DNA from: Mytilus galloprovincialis
Taxonomy: Eukaryota; Mollusca; Bivalvia; Mytilida; Mytilidae
Direction of reading: 5' to 3'
NCBI RefSeq assembly: GCF_965363235.1
Contig: NC_134845.1
Coordinates: 32,784,154 to 32,848,153, forward strand
DNA: 64,000 nt
Shown: positions 26,101 to 37,559 of the stretch, in pieces
Position numbering within the stretch: the stretch's first letter is position 1
How the letters are laid out: each line of letters starts with the position of its first letter
Notes under the pieces: generated by a model
The model's input: the letters and a program-made list of their open reading frames with translations, nothing else
The model's database searches: none
What the model was told of the DNA's origin: nothing
Translations under genes and position numbers: made by a program

Positions 26101-29100
26101 AAAACTACATATATTTTGCTTGTATCTGTATTTTCAAATTTCAAAATATAAAGGTTAGGAATTGCGGTAAAAAAAGACCCATATTTCGATGAAAACCGCC
26201 CAATTGAATGTCACTGTCCTAATTCACGAATCTCTTTAGTGTTTGGTTTTAGAGTATATTATGAAACCGAACTGGTGTGGCACACAAAACTACAACCGAA
26301 AAAGCCTCTAGAAAATTTCTCTATTCAATTTATTTTTATGGACGATGTTTTCTCGAAAGATGTACAGACGGAAAACTGCATCAAATGACCAAGGGATATT
26401 TTTCTGATTTTTTTTAGTATTTGGGTTACTTCTTTTGCTAAAAGTGGCAGCCAGATCGAGTCTGTACAGTTTAATTGAAGTCTCCACAAATAATTATATC
26501 CATATACTTACAAGGTGCAGCTGTAATGCATTGGCCTTTTTCATCACGTACAGGCTGGTCCTTATCTGTGTCAAACTTGACAAAGTTGGCCCGAAAGATT
26601 CGTTTCTACAACCAGAAAATCAAAAGATGCATCGATCATTATGCCCTAGTTTAAAGCAGCATACTCCTCCGAAAAACAACTTAAAGTATAGTATAATGTG
26701 TTTGCTGTTTTGGTGTGCGACTGTTTTGTTTAAGTGTATTTGGCTGGGGTCGATCAAGCCATTTTTGAAAGGGGGGTTTCTAACCCAGGATAAAGAGGGG
26801 TTCTAACTATATGTCCCCATTCAAATACATTGAACGTAATTAAAAAAGGAGATTTCCGACACTCGGACCCTCCAACCCCTTGGAACGATCAGCCACTCTT
26901 TGGAGTTGCCATTTCCTTCCGAAGCAATTTTTATATGTCAAGGTTTTTTGTTTTGTCTGGATAGTTTTGTTCAAGTTGAATATGTTATTTTTAAGTCGTA
27001 CAATGTTGATAACATTAATAAATTATGGATAATTGATGTTTTATGAAAGTTCAGTTGCAAATATAGAAATTAAGAACCTAAATTGAGGCAATACTAAATC
27101 AATAACTATTAGGTTGACCTACTGAGGCAATACTAAATCAATAACTATTAGGTTGACCTACTGTACAATAAATTTTACTAAATTCTTACGATCAATGGAG
27201 AAACTCTGCCAACTGAACCAACTGCGTTTTCAATATTTATGAATCCTACTGGCATCTCAGTTGCACCATAAAACTCTAAAATTTGTTCAATCTTAAACTT
27301 CTTTTGAAACAGTGTCCACACGTCTTTCCTTAGTCCATTTCCAAGCGCCACTCTTATCTTATGATTTGTATCATAATCGCCCTTCAATATATAATGTAAA
27401 AAAATAAGTCAGATGGTCTCAATAGAAGTAGTTTAGTCTCATTCTGAACATATATGCAGAACATTGACAATGGATTGAAAACTTAAATATCAAGATACCA
27501 ATGGGCTAAAACATAAGTTGTAGAATGGAAGAATTCATGGCGAATATCCATCCATCAAGATGAAATATCAACAAAATAAAGTAAGAGAAAAAAATAAAAT
27601 AAAAGAAAGAAAAAACAACAACAAAATTCACAAAAAAAAAAATCTCTCGTAGATAGTTTTCTTTATCTTAAGTCAAGAATTAAAAAAAAAAAAAAAAAAC
27701 GGTATAAATGATTCAAGATCATTCCGTTTCATGATATTTCTTGTTTCATAGTGTCTCTTGGACAATAAACCATATATTCTTGGTCTAAAATTGAGAATGG
27801 AAATGGGGAATGTGTCAAAGGGACAACAACCCAACCGTAGAGCAGACCTTTTTAGAGGTAAAAATTTGCTGTTATCGTGAAAATGCCTAATTTTTCAAAT
27901 TCGTATGCCAATATTCTCCTTTTCTTTGGTACTTTCTGTAGACAATCGGTGTTGGAAGACATTTCTTCTCTGGTAAATGGAATAAATTGACAAAATCACA
28001 CCATTAATATGACAATTTTATTGGGTATATTGTGTCAAAATCTCATTTCAAATTTTTAACATCAGGTATATCACAGGTATTAAGGGAAGAAACGGCTACC
28101 TATAAATTAATGAAATGGAATTCAAAGTTTAAAGAAAACCCGGTTAACTACATTTTTACCTCTAAAAAGAACATTTTTGGATGTTCCTTTTTCCTTTGGA
28201 CTCTCTACGAAGAGTTTTAACATATTCATGAATGGACATTTTAAGGCTATTTTCTGTACTTCTTATTTCATACATACTTTTGGTGAGTTGGCCAAATATC
28301 GACACATTTCACCCACATAATGAATCATAGTTACGTTGTTACGATGGCATTCTTCAAAGAATTTACTGGCAGAAAATCTTTCCGCCAGAACCATGGTCAC
28401 TCCTTCATTGGATATAAAAGAGCAAACGTTACTTAGCGTACAAATCAAAACTCAGGCAATATAGGTCGTTTTATTATTTTTAGTTAGACTGTTTTAAGTA
28501 TCTCATCCTTTTAACTTTTCTTAAATATTTTGTATCTTTGTAATTTTTCGACGGTCGTGCTTTTAAATAAAGTGCACTGTTGGCGAAGACTACAATGCCC
28601 ATCTAATTTCAATATTGCGTTTTTTATCAAGTTGCTGTTATTTCCACTATATTACATCAGAGACATATATACACATATATGTCTCTGATTACACCAATTT
28701 GAAACGGTATCCGTGTTGTCTGATACAATCATAGTTTAATATTTTCGTTGAGAGACTGTATAGGAAATACAATAAAATTGCTCTTCCTACAAAAAATGTA
28801 GATTCCAATTGCATAATTTTCTATTTCAAAAGGTACAAATGTAACACATACTTAATTTTACTATTTGTACTTTTATGTATCAATTTCAGTTCTCTATTAG
28901 TAAAAGTTATATTTAAAAAAAAAATCTTATTATCTTTATTGAAAAGAAATGTTTAAAAAAAGTGTTAATGAATTTTTAAACGTTCATTTAATTATAAAAG
29001 CAAAAGACAGGAAGTATACTTTTGTAGATATTCTCCTATCCTGGTTCCCGGTACTAGTACGTTCAAGGTATTAGCTATTAGCCATACTCTCTCACGTATT

Positions 29101-32100
29101 GGTGTATGTGTAACATACTGAATATTGCGATCGGGAACCAGTCTAATATTCTCCAATCTTTCTTGTAACAGTTGATGACGTCTTTTGAGCATCTACCTGC
29201 ACACATTTTACATGTAGCGTACAGACTTGAATCTCACACACATCAAAATGAGACAAAAACTAAATTATATATAATGTGTCCATACCATTTCTCCGCGATG
29301 TCCCAATGCCTATTAGACATCCAGCTGAATGATATAAAGGAAGACATTCGTACAATATATCATCTGGTGTCACATGACAATAGGTGTATAGAAACCCACC
29401 AATCATACACTTTGTATGGGTAACGATAGCAGGTTTTGGTAAGCCTTTGGAAGAAAAAAATAAAACAATAAAATAAACAACTCATCAATTTGTGATACAG
29501 TACAAGCAAACATAGTTAAATAATAATTTACAAGATTGCTTCCATTTGCTCAATCTTACAATGTTACGCCTCTGTAAATACGCCTCACGTCAATGAATGA
29601 CAGAAAACGCATATATTTTTAATAAAACTGATATAATGAGAAATGTATGTATTATTTACCTCATATTACAGTTTGAAATAGCTCACCAAACCGAGGTAAA
29701 TCTAGTATTGAAATTCTTTTACAGTAAAATGCATTGAGTGTGTAGGTAGAGGTAATATGTTTGGTTAGCTTGCAATCTGTCTGTAGGACTAGATTTCTCA
29801 TAAAGGAGGGTAGTATACCTAACCTAATAATGACTTTACGGTTCAGCTAGCAATCAAGCTAAAACTTTACCTGCACACTCAATGCATTTAGCTGTAACTA
29901 TTCAGAAAATGTTTTACCTGTTGTACCCGAGGTAAATATCAAACAATTTGTAGACTTCATAGTGATACTCGACCTCTTGTCACGTGGTATTCTTTGATCA
30001 GCTGCTGCGTTAAGATCGTCTGCTAAGCTTTTAAACCTAGGCGGTATACTGCTGTTTTGAGCTTCTAAGGTGTAAAATTCTATGTCTTTTAAATCATTGG
30101 CAATATCGTCTATAGCCTGGTATAAATCTATGCCTATAAGGATAGAAAAAACATATATGATGTATCATTATTTCGGATTGTTTACATATTATTGTTGAAA
30201 ATTTTACGACTGTCTGTTGCTGCTTCCAATTTAGAATAAATCTCTGTTATATTTGTGGTCACTATACTACTAAGTGTTTTAATAAAACATCAATAACGAT
30301 CATATATCCACAATAAGGGAAGAGGTGGAGCTGAGCGCTTACCAATGTGTTAACATGTAGTTTGCTATATTTTGTTTTCGTTTATATTTGATTTAGCGTT
30401 AATCATACCGTTGATATTCACTTTTAAACAGTTTCACTATTTTGTAAGTTAGTTGTGATGTTTAACGTCCTATATAATAAAACAACCTAATGATTTAATA
30501 TAAGTCGGATGGATTTTTCTCATCTTGTCCACATATCATTTTATTGACGTACGATGACCTGTACTAATTAATGGTTTACATTCTCGTTTAAGGGTACAAG
30601 TACTTTGGTCTCTGACGGTTATTTGTCGCATTGGCTATCATATCAGAACCCGCACCTTCTTGTTTTCATATTGCGCAATTTCTTTTTCAGTGACTAAGTT
30701 TACATGTATCTTATTTATTATGTAATACGTTTCAGCGATACATAAATCCAGCAATAGATGGTTGTAAATTTTTCATTGTTGACATATTTCTCCTTGCATT
30801 TTGTAATTATAATATCAAAATCTTAATATAAATGTAATGGTCAAACCTATGCTATAGACCAAGATGTATGTGTCAAATTTGAATTGTATAGACTGTATTT
30901 TTGAATTACAAGTGTATTAACTTTACCACTATTCATAAAGATGGCCTTTGCGCCACTGATTGATAAGCTGTGGAGTAATGTCTTTTTCTTCTGATGAAAA
31001 TTAATGAAGGCAACTTCCACTCCAATTTTCTCAAAACCTAAAAGTACATTGTCGAGCAAAATATACTAGTATATGATTCAGAGTACTGCTTCTAAGTTTA
31101 TTCAACATGAATGTATCAGCAAATTGGTAACTACATTTACTACTATGATCTGGAAGAACTAATTATCCGATAATTTATTGACTAAAATGCATATACACTT
31201 TGACCTACATTCATGGTTAACTTTTACAAATTGTGACTTTGATGGAGAGTTGTCTCATTGGCACTCATACCACATCTTCTTATATTTATATACAGACCAA
31301 TCAACTGAACTTATTTTATTTCACATCCATGAAAAAAACCCTTGTTATTCTGCTGATTAAATACCACGTGTTGTCCTCTAACGTATTTTATTTTGATCCG
31401 TTGCTGTCTGATCATTCCATTTATCCCTATATTACAATATTATGACGTCCATATCATACATTTGGTACTGATTTAATTATCGATTGGATATGAAATATGT
31501 ACGTTAGTCTTTAGTTACAGTTTTGTAAGATATTATCAACTTTCTTATTCTTATGAAAATACCTGTTCAATATCAGGAATACAATTTTTTTTTATTAAAG
31601 TTATTTTTCAATCGCTTCTGTAGGTTTTAGTTACAATGTACTTTAGAGACTACAGTAAGTCAAGCATGCAAGACTGTCATGTCTTATGGATTTACTCTTT
31701 TTGATTTTGTCTTTGAGTAAGGTGCTTTAGTATACACCTTTTTACCACTTATATAAACTTACCAAACCAGGTCCAAACAAATGCCGGTTCATTGTTCATC
31801 AGCATTGCTACAGTATCACCTTGTTTTATACCTAATCCTAATGCTACATTGGCCAATTTGTTTGCCATTTTATCCACTTCCATGAAACTGTACGACACGC
31901 CTTTGTAGATGATCATGGGCTTCGTAGTAAACTTATCGGCTGTTTTCTCAAAGACATCGATTGGCAGAATATTTTTTCTCTTGCATGTCGCAAGATCCTT
32001 TCCGAGTCCTATGACCAATTTTAGAAATTTGAAATCACTACGTAACCATGGTAATTTTAATTTTACTAACAGATATAAACCACCTATTGCACCAGCTACT

Positions 32101-32121
32101 GTTGCTAATATCATAAACATT
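23103..32121 (-). CDS. SLC27/very-long-chain acyl-CoA synthetase-like, copy 2 (complete, 10 exons, 624 aa)
   Basis: Tandem paralogue of the gene at 3561-16088, probably with the same acyl-CoA synthetase/fatty-acid uptake activity. Exons: 32121-31763, 31037-30927, 30133-29918, 29444-29286, 28402-28278, 27381-27190, 26605-26512, 25167-24969, 24612-24515, 23425-23103. Lengths equal copy 1 except exon 4, which is one codon shorter. Frame runs 1,875 bases from ATG 32120. Motifs: anchor at about residues 3-22, [17 protein letters not shown] across exons 3-4, [42 protein letters not shown]-type start of exon 10 (SEGRAGMA). It ends in EIKL, like the KL ending of vertebrate SLC27A2; copy 1 ends in INF. 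As in copy 1, an acceptor AG stands one base before the ATG, so a 5' UTR exon lies upstream. SLC27A2/A6-like is my best subtype guess. Confidence 0.93.
25530..25632 (-). repeat. Dispersed repeat, 'tgtctcattggcaatcataccacat' family
   Basis: Good copy in an intron of SLC27-like copy 2: AAGGCCGTATTGTGACC, then GTTGTCTCATTGGCAATC and ACCACATCTT. Confidence 0.65.
26741..26894 (-). mobile_element. Short MITE related to 37408-37559 (diverged copy)
   Basis: Ends TGGCTGGGGTCGATCA and GAACGATCAGCCA are imperfect inverted repeats. Inside is TATGTCCCCATTCAAATACA, the complement of the central block of the 37408 element. It lies in intron 6 of SLC27-like copy 2. Confidence 0.5.
27085..27162. repeat. Exact 39-bp tandem duplication
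   Basis: GAGGCAATACTAAATCAATA and the rest of a 39-bp unit occur twice in a row (27085-27123, 27124-27162) without a difference that I can see. The array ends 28 bp beyond the donor of exon 6 of SLC27-like copy 2. Confidence 0.9.
27786..27850 (-). repeat. Penelope-like element 3'-end fragment
   Basis: TAAAATTGAGAATGGAAATG, then a 'gggacaacaacccaacc' block, as at 22751 and 35610. Confidence 0.6.
28656..28689. repeat. Perfect 15-bp inverted repeat (hairpin)
   Basis: ATCAGAGACATATAT, a 4-base loop ACAC, then its exact complement. It lies in intron 4 of SLC27-like copy 2. No poly-T follows, and it fits no named element I know. Confidence 0.85.
29719..29897. mobile_element. Small MITE with about 28-bp TIRs
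   Basis: Left end TTACAGTAAAATGCATTGAG and right end CTCAATGCATTTAGCTGTAA are inverted copies with a few mismatches. It is 179 bp long and stops about 20 bp before the donor side of exon 3 of SLC27-like copy 2. Confidence 0.7.
30535..30668 (-). repeat. Dispersed repeat, 'tgtctcattggcaatcataccacat' family, diverged
   Basis: Weak colinear similarity (gatgacctgta, ttggtctctg, cgcattggctatcatatca) to 25530-25632. A shorter piece of the same family is at 31235-31280. Both are in introns of SLC27-like copy 2. Confidence 0.45.
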
Positions 32122-32358
32122 CTATAAAAAGAGAAATATTATTTTAAAATAAACTAAAATGATAAACAACTCAGTTTTTAATAAATTTGTTACTAATAAA
32201 CGACATATTTTAGATTAGACCAGTCAATAGATGAACAATATGATTTCCGCGGAGTGTGCACACAGAATGTTTTTAGACTCGTTTTCATCCGGAACGTATA
32301 CGGTTGAGATCAAATATAGTGGGAAGTCAAAAAGTAACGGAATTAAACCTTTTCAAGA

Positions 32359-32534
32359 ATGCAATATCAACTATTATTGCATAGCAATATAATATTTCCC
32401 ACAGAAAGTAACCAAAAGTTAGCGTGCAATAAATTCCAATATTGCACTTATCTAGTCTAGTGCAATAAATCTTACTTTAAACCAATTTTTACTTTAAAAT
32501 ATTATATTGCTATACAATAATAGTGTTATTGCAT
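32359..32534. mobile_element. MITE, about 176 bp, 38-bp TIRs
   Basis: Ends ATGCAATATCAACTATTATT and the complement of AATAATAGTGTTATTGCAT match over about 38 bp, continuing through TAGCAATATAATATTT. No coding sequence. It lies 240 bp upstream of the first coding exon of SLC27-like copy 2, so it may be in its 5' UTR intron or promoter. Confidence 0.75.
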
Positions 32535-33059
32535 GAATATTGGTTAACTAACGGTATTTCGTTATAAAATTTAACAATATACTACTGTAACAGCATGACT
32601 GGAGAGTGTCTCATACTTTGCTTTAAACTGAAAGGATAGTTTCTACTGCAATAGAATATCAAACATATTTCTAATAATGTTATGTTAAAAATAGTTTTTC
32701 AATATTAAATATACACCTTAAGAAAAATGAAATCTTAACAGCTATTAAAGAAATTATTTACATGTATATTTGACTTGTGTTTACGTATTTTAAAAGAAAT
32801 GAACGACCAATTCTAGCAATAATCAGATACATGTATGTCCTACTAGAGAATTCTGAACAAGTACTTAAATATTAGGTGATTTTTTTTCTGGCCAAAGGTG
32901 CCAAGTCTCTAATTACAAACACATCCAATATTACCATATGTGTGCCTGCTATGACTTTTCTACTTGTGACATTTGTAGTATACAAGTCAAAATATTTGAA
33001 ATGATTGAGATTTGACCTAAACTGACACCAGAGAACTTTTTTCAAAAGTCCGACTTTCA

Positions 33060-33300
33060 TATATTATCAGCCCCAAAGAGTGACTGGGGAATGGGGTCCC
33101 TTTGGTGCTGTTTCGACCGGCAGTAGAACCCTTGCCAAAATCTGGACATTCGTGTATCTACGTGGGATGTACAAGTACGCAGCCACCTCCGGTCAGAATT
33201 GGAGTTGAACCGACATCTCGTATAGAGAGTGTGTCACGCTCTCTGCAAGTTACAATCTATTGTAACAATTATTTGAGTGGTCCATAAGTGGCATGTTTGG
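33060..33300 (-). repeat. SINE-like dispersed repeat (candidate)
   Basis: On the minus strand, GGTTCAACTCC fits a pol III B box and is followed by a GC-richer body that ends near 'cactctttggggctgataatat'. I see no clear A box. It could be a tRNA-derived SINE or another repeat. Confidence 0.4.
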
Positions 33301-33740
33301 AGGTAAAATATATGTTCCTAACCAATTTACATTCATTTTCCATTCACAGTCCGAATTCACCGGACCTTCATCCCGGACATCCTTTATTAAAGTACATACG
33401 TTTTGTATTTTTTTTTAATTTGTTTCCCCGCCGAACATGCATGACAAATTTGCCACTGGACTTTAGGCATCCAAAAATAATCAATTATATATTATAAGAA
33501 TAAAAATTTCTACATTAAATTAAAACAGGGCGAACACCTTATTGTTATTGACATGTATGAACCTCAAAATATAAGTAACTATAATAATCACTTCACATAC
33601 CACACTTTCTATAACTTCTTTAGATATACTAGATATGAATTCCTGACCTTACGATACCACTTATACCCAGGATGTTGATTACAACAAAATAACGCCCACT
33701 ATTCAGGACGAGAAAGTGTTAATGTGAAACCAATGTAAAC

Positions 33741-33912
33741 CAGGGCCCAGTTTCACAAAGCTATCTTATAACTAAGACATGTCTTAGGATGGTCTTACGA
33801 CGTATCTTGGTCCTAAGTGGGTTTCACAAATTGGTCCTAAATTAGGACATCTCTTAAAGTTGGTCATAAAGTTAGGACTACCCGAGAGGTGTCTTAAGAT
33901 GGTCGTAGGATA
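33741..33912 (+). repeat. Dispersed repeat, 'gggcccagtttcacaaag' type
   Basis: Contains CAGTTTCACAAAGC, then short internal repeats of 'cttaggatggtc' and 'ggtcctaa', and palindromic AAGACATGTCTT. Recalled as common in bivalve DNA; family not known to me. Confidence 0.5.
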
Positions 33913-34009
33913 TTCACAAGTTTATTTATATAAATAACACGCAATTTTTATATTAATTTTGCAAAAAATTATCTAATTCGAAAAACTAAGGATTTTCTTA
34001 TCCCAGGAA

Positions 34010-34175
34010 TAGATTACCTTAGCCGTATTTGGCACAACGTTTTGGAATTTTGGGTCTTCGATGCTCTTCAACTTTGTATTTGTTTGGCTTCATAACTATT
34101 TTTATCTGAGCGTCACTGGTGAGTCTTATGTAGACGAAACGCGCGTCTGGCGTATTAAATTATAATCCTGGTACC
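34010..34175 (+). repeat. Dispersed repeat with core gtagacgaaacgcgcgtctggcg
   Basis: The core TAGACGAAACGCGCGTCTGG, preceded by 'cactggtgagtct' and followed by 'aatcctggtacctttgat', recurs at 45190-45345 (same strand) and 42705-42775 (opposite strand), with a partial copy at 54410-54475. The ordered blocks suggest a SINE or retroposon 3' module. Confidence 0.7.
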
Positions 34176-34492
34176 TTTGATAACTATCTTAATATCCAAT
34201 TGTCTATTCTTCATTTCCTGCTCACGTCAACTAAATCTTTATTGGTTGAGGAATTATCATGATTTTGTCAACAGTGAACATTCGATGTATTGGTATAAAG
34301 AGTGCACAATTTTATTCTTTAACCTTATTTCTTTAAACCGATACAGGGACATATTGAATTCAACTCACTTGCACAAAAAAATATTATGATTTTATTTCCT
34401 TTTCTCAATTTTGTATTTTAAGTTCATATGTATATAAGTAAAATAATTATTAATATACTATTTATATAACACTTATTCTTTATATTAATTTT

Positions 34493-35530
34493 TGTCGAGC
34501 CTGCAACTTTTGTTGCAGAAAACTCGACATAGGGATAGTGATCTGGCGGCGGCGGCGGCGGCGGCGGCGTTAGCTAACTTCTTAAAAGGTTTATATTTTA
34601 GAAGGTGAAAGACCTGGATGCTTCATACTTTGTATATAGATGCCTCATGTTACGAAGTTTCCGTCAGTCACATGTCCAATGTCCTTGACCTCAGTTTCAT
34701 GGTTCAGTGACCACTTGAAAAAAAAGTTCAGAATTTTTGTAATGTTGAATTCTCTCTTATTATAAGTAATTAGGATAACTATATTTGGTATGTGCGTACC
34801 TTGCAAGGTCCTCATGCCCGTCAGACAGTTTTCACTTGACCTCGACCTCATTTCATGGATCAGTGAACAAGGTTGAGTTTTGGTGGTCAAGTCCATATCT
34901 CAGATACTATAAGCAATAGGGCTAGTATATTTGGTGTAAGGAAGGACTGGAAGGTGTACATGTCCAACTGGCAGGTGTCATCTTACCTTGACCTCATTTT
35001 CATGGTTCAGTGGTTATAGTTAAGTTTTTGTGTTTTGGTCTGTTTTTCTCATACTTTATGCAATAGGTCTACTATATTTGTTGTATGGAATGATTGTAAG
35101 GTGTACATGTCTAGCGGGCAGATGTCATCTGACCTTGACCTCATTTTCATGGTTCAGTGGTCAAAGTTAAGTTTTTAAGTTTTGCTCTTTTTATCTAATA
35201 TTATATGCCAAAGGTCAACAATATTTGGTGAATGGAAATATATTATGATCTATATGTCAGTCCCGCAGGTTTTATTTGACCATGACCTCAATTGCACGGT
35301 TCATTGCACAGTGTTAAGTTTTTGTGTTTTGGTCTATTATTCTTAAACTATAAGTAATAGGTCAACTATATTTGTTGTATGGAAGCTTTGTTAGCTGTAC
35401 ATGTCTGCCTGGCATGGTTCATCTGACCTTGACCTCATTTTCATGGTTCATTGGTCTTTGTTTAGCTATCTTGGTTTATGTTAAGTTTATGTGACAGTTG
35501 TAATAAAGCTTTATACTTAGGACTATCAAC
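34493..35530. mobile_element. Hairpin, (GGC)n and 147-bp tandem array (Helitron/pearl-like architecture)
   Basis: Begins with a nested palindrome at 34493-34529 (TGTCGAG..CTGCAACTTTTGTTGCAG..CTCGACA), followed by (GGC)8 at 34545-34568. An array then repeats 'cttgacctcattttcatggt' blocks at 34687, 34844, 34990, 35137, 35284 and 35431: one step of 157, then 146 and three of 147. The same design, hairpin plus GC microsatellite plus array of about 150-160 bp, occurs at 9962-10886 with unrelated unit sequence. Confidence 0.7.
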
Positions 35531-35609
35531 ATAATATCAATGATTAGTAATTTAAAGGAAAGACATTCTACATTTACATGAATTTTTCTGTGAATCCATG
35601 TATTTTATA

Positions 35610-36800
35610 ATAAAATCGAGAATGGAAATGGGGAATGTGCCAAAGAGACAACAACCCGACCATAGAAAAAAACAACAGCAGAAGGTCACCAACAGGTCTT
35701 CAATGTAGCGAGAAATTCTCGCACCCGGAGGCGTCCTTCAACTGGCCCCTAAACAAATATATACTAGTTCAGTGATATTTTGCCTTTTAAATTTAAGGAA
35801 ATTGCGACATGTAAAGGCAAAATATCACTGAACTAGTATATTTGTGATATATTTGCTAAGTTCATCCTAAGACAGCTTCGGGACGAGGTCTGCGATATGT
35901 CATAGTATAATCATTAGAGGGTCACTAGAAGACATGTCCCCCTGAATTGTTACCATATAAAGTTTTGGTTCGCTTTGAAGATTTCGAATTTCGTCAAGTT
36001 ATCGGATTTCCAAGGGGGACTCACTGTGCACCACTAAATGCGGACCTGTTTCTGTATTGTTATGAGCTGAAATTTATGACTAAAATCAACAAAGACCCTG
36101 CGATACAACATCTTATACAAAAATTTAATAACACTTTTAGATATTTAGATGATATATTGGTTCTTGATAATGACGACTTCAGTATGTACACTAAAGAGAT
36201 TTATCCTGTTGGAATGGCTTTAAAAAAATCTAATACTAACAATGAACACTATCCAATCCTGGATCTTGATATCTATATCTTAAAGGGGAAGCTTAATACC
36301 AAAACTTATGATAAAAGAGATGATATTTCATTTCCTATTGTTAATTGTCCATTTTAAGATGGTGACGTCCCTTGTCATCAACTTTTAGTGTTTATATATC
36401 CCAACTTGTTCAATTCGCTCGTGTATGTAAACGTATTTGACTTTAACGAAAGAAACCTATGCATCACTGAAAAATTATTACACCATGGTTTTCGATCATA
36501 AATATTCAAAATATTTACTAAATTTTATCATCGGTACAAGGACACCATTTGTATATATAAATCAACAAGGGTTGAAATCTCACAAAACATGTTTTATCCC
36601 GCTGCAAATTTTTGCGCCTGTCCCACGACAGGAGCCTCTTGCCTGTGTTAGTCTTATATGAATTTTACTTTTGGTTTCATTTATATGATTTGGAGTTAAA
36701 TATCCATAGTGAACTATTTCACTTCTTTAGTTTAGGGGCCTGCTGTGGGATTTTAAACATTTAAAACATTTCCCATTTCCATTCTCAATTCTATTAGTCT
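35610..36800 (+). mobile_element. Penelope-like retroelement with reverse-transcriptase fragment and inverted 5' partial copy
   Basis: A frame over 35947-36357 encodes reverse-transcriptase blocks: GFPRGTHCAPLNADLFLY, FRYLDDILVL with the catalytic YLDD, then YPILDLDIYI and TKTYDKRDDISFPIVN. Further RT sequence follows in other frames to about 36660. The right end carries ACATTTCCCATTTCCATTCT, the inverse of 35612-35640. Left of the gene, 35754-35784 and 35812-35844 are inverted copies meeting around a short loop, so the 5' side is an inverted partial copy. That is a known habit of Penelope-like elements. The RT is not continuous and the copy is inactive. Assignment to Penelope rather than another RT class is inference from motif wording and ends. 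Confidence 0.72.
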
Positions 36801-37407
36801 ATAGGACAAAACTATCGTAGGCATGCTTACACAGAATACAAAAATAAACTTATATAAAAGTATCAATGTATAGATGCATCATGAAAATGTCAAATGAACA
36901 CCCGAGTTCAGTAGTTTTGTTGACAATAATAACGTTTTTAACACAACTTCATACTGTAATTCAAGTGAGTATTGTAATTTTATAATACACCATTTTATAT
37001 CGAATTTTGTGTAAAAAATGTTGGCTAAATAAATCCTTATTTTCTATTAAAAATGCAATGAAACATTTCAAAGTATTGCTTTTGTAAAACTTCCCCCCTT
37101 TGAATTACTATTATGTTCAAAATGGAAGGTCACTTTTATTTTGTATTTCTACTGTATTGATATTGTTGCTCTTTGAATAGTTAGTAATACACAGGCCTAC
37201 ATAAGGGGTCATTAACCTTTGACACACAACAGTCGAATTATAATAATCACTCAATCTCTCTATAATTGTGAACAGATCGGTCTTTTTAAAATGTCAGGTA
37301 AACGATACAGTGGCATGGTTCTAATCAATAACAATAGAACTGAGTTATAAGTGTCTTAAAAAAAAAAAAGAAATTTAATATTTAAAATCATCAATCAAAT
37401 CACAATC
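36801..37407. other. Intergenic, nothing recognised
   Basis: AT-rich, no coding signal or repeat copy found by eye. Confidence 0.4.
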
Positions 37408-37559
37408 CTGTGGCGGATCCAGACAGGAGGATTCCGGGGGTAGGAACACCCCCTTTTTGGACTATCAATGAATTTGAATAAGACATATATGGATGGAAAC
37501 GCAACCTTTTAGTCCTGTGTATGGAACCCTCCTTTTAGAAATAGCTGCATCCGCCCCTG
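37408..37559. mobile_element. Short MITE, ends CTGTGGCGGATCCAG / CTGCATCCGCCCCTG
   Basis: 152 bp with inverted ends of about 15 bp and internal GGAACACCCCCTTTTTGG and GGAACCCTCCTTTTAG blocks, which are themselves inverted versions of each other's arrangement. The CAG..CTG-type ends suggest the hAT group; no clear 8-bp target duplication was seen. Confidence 0.7.

Noticed and set aside
26435-26806. 123-codon plus-strand frame
   Set aside because: Antisense to exon 7 of SLC27-like copy 2 and running into a MITE; no domain.
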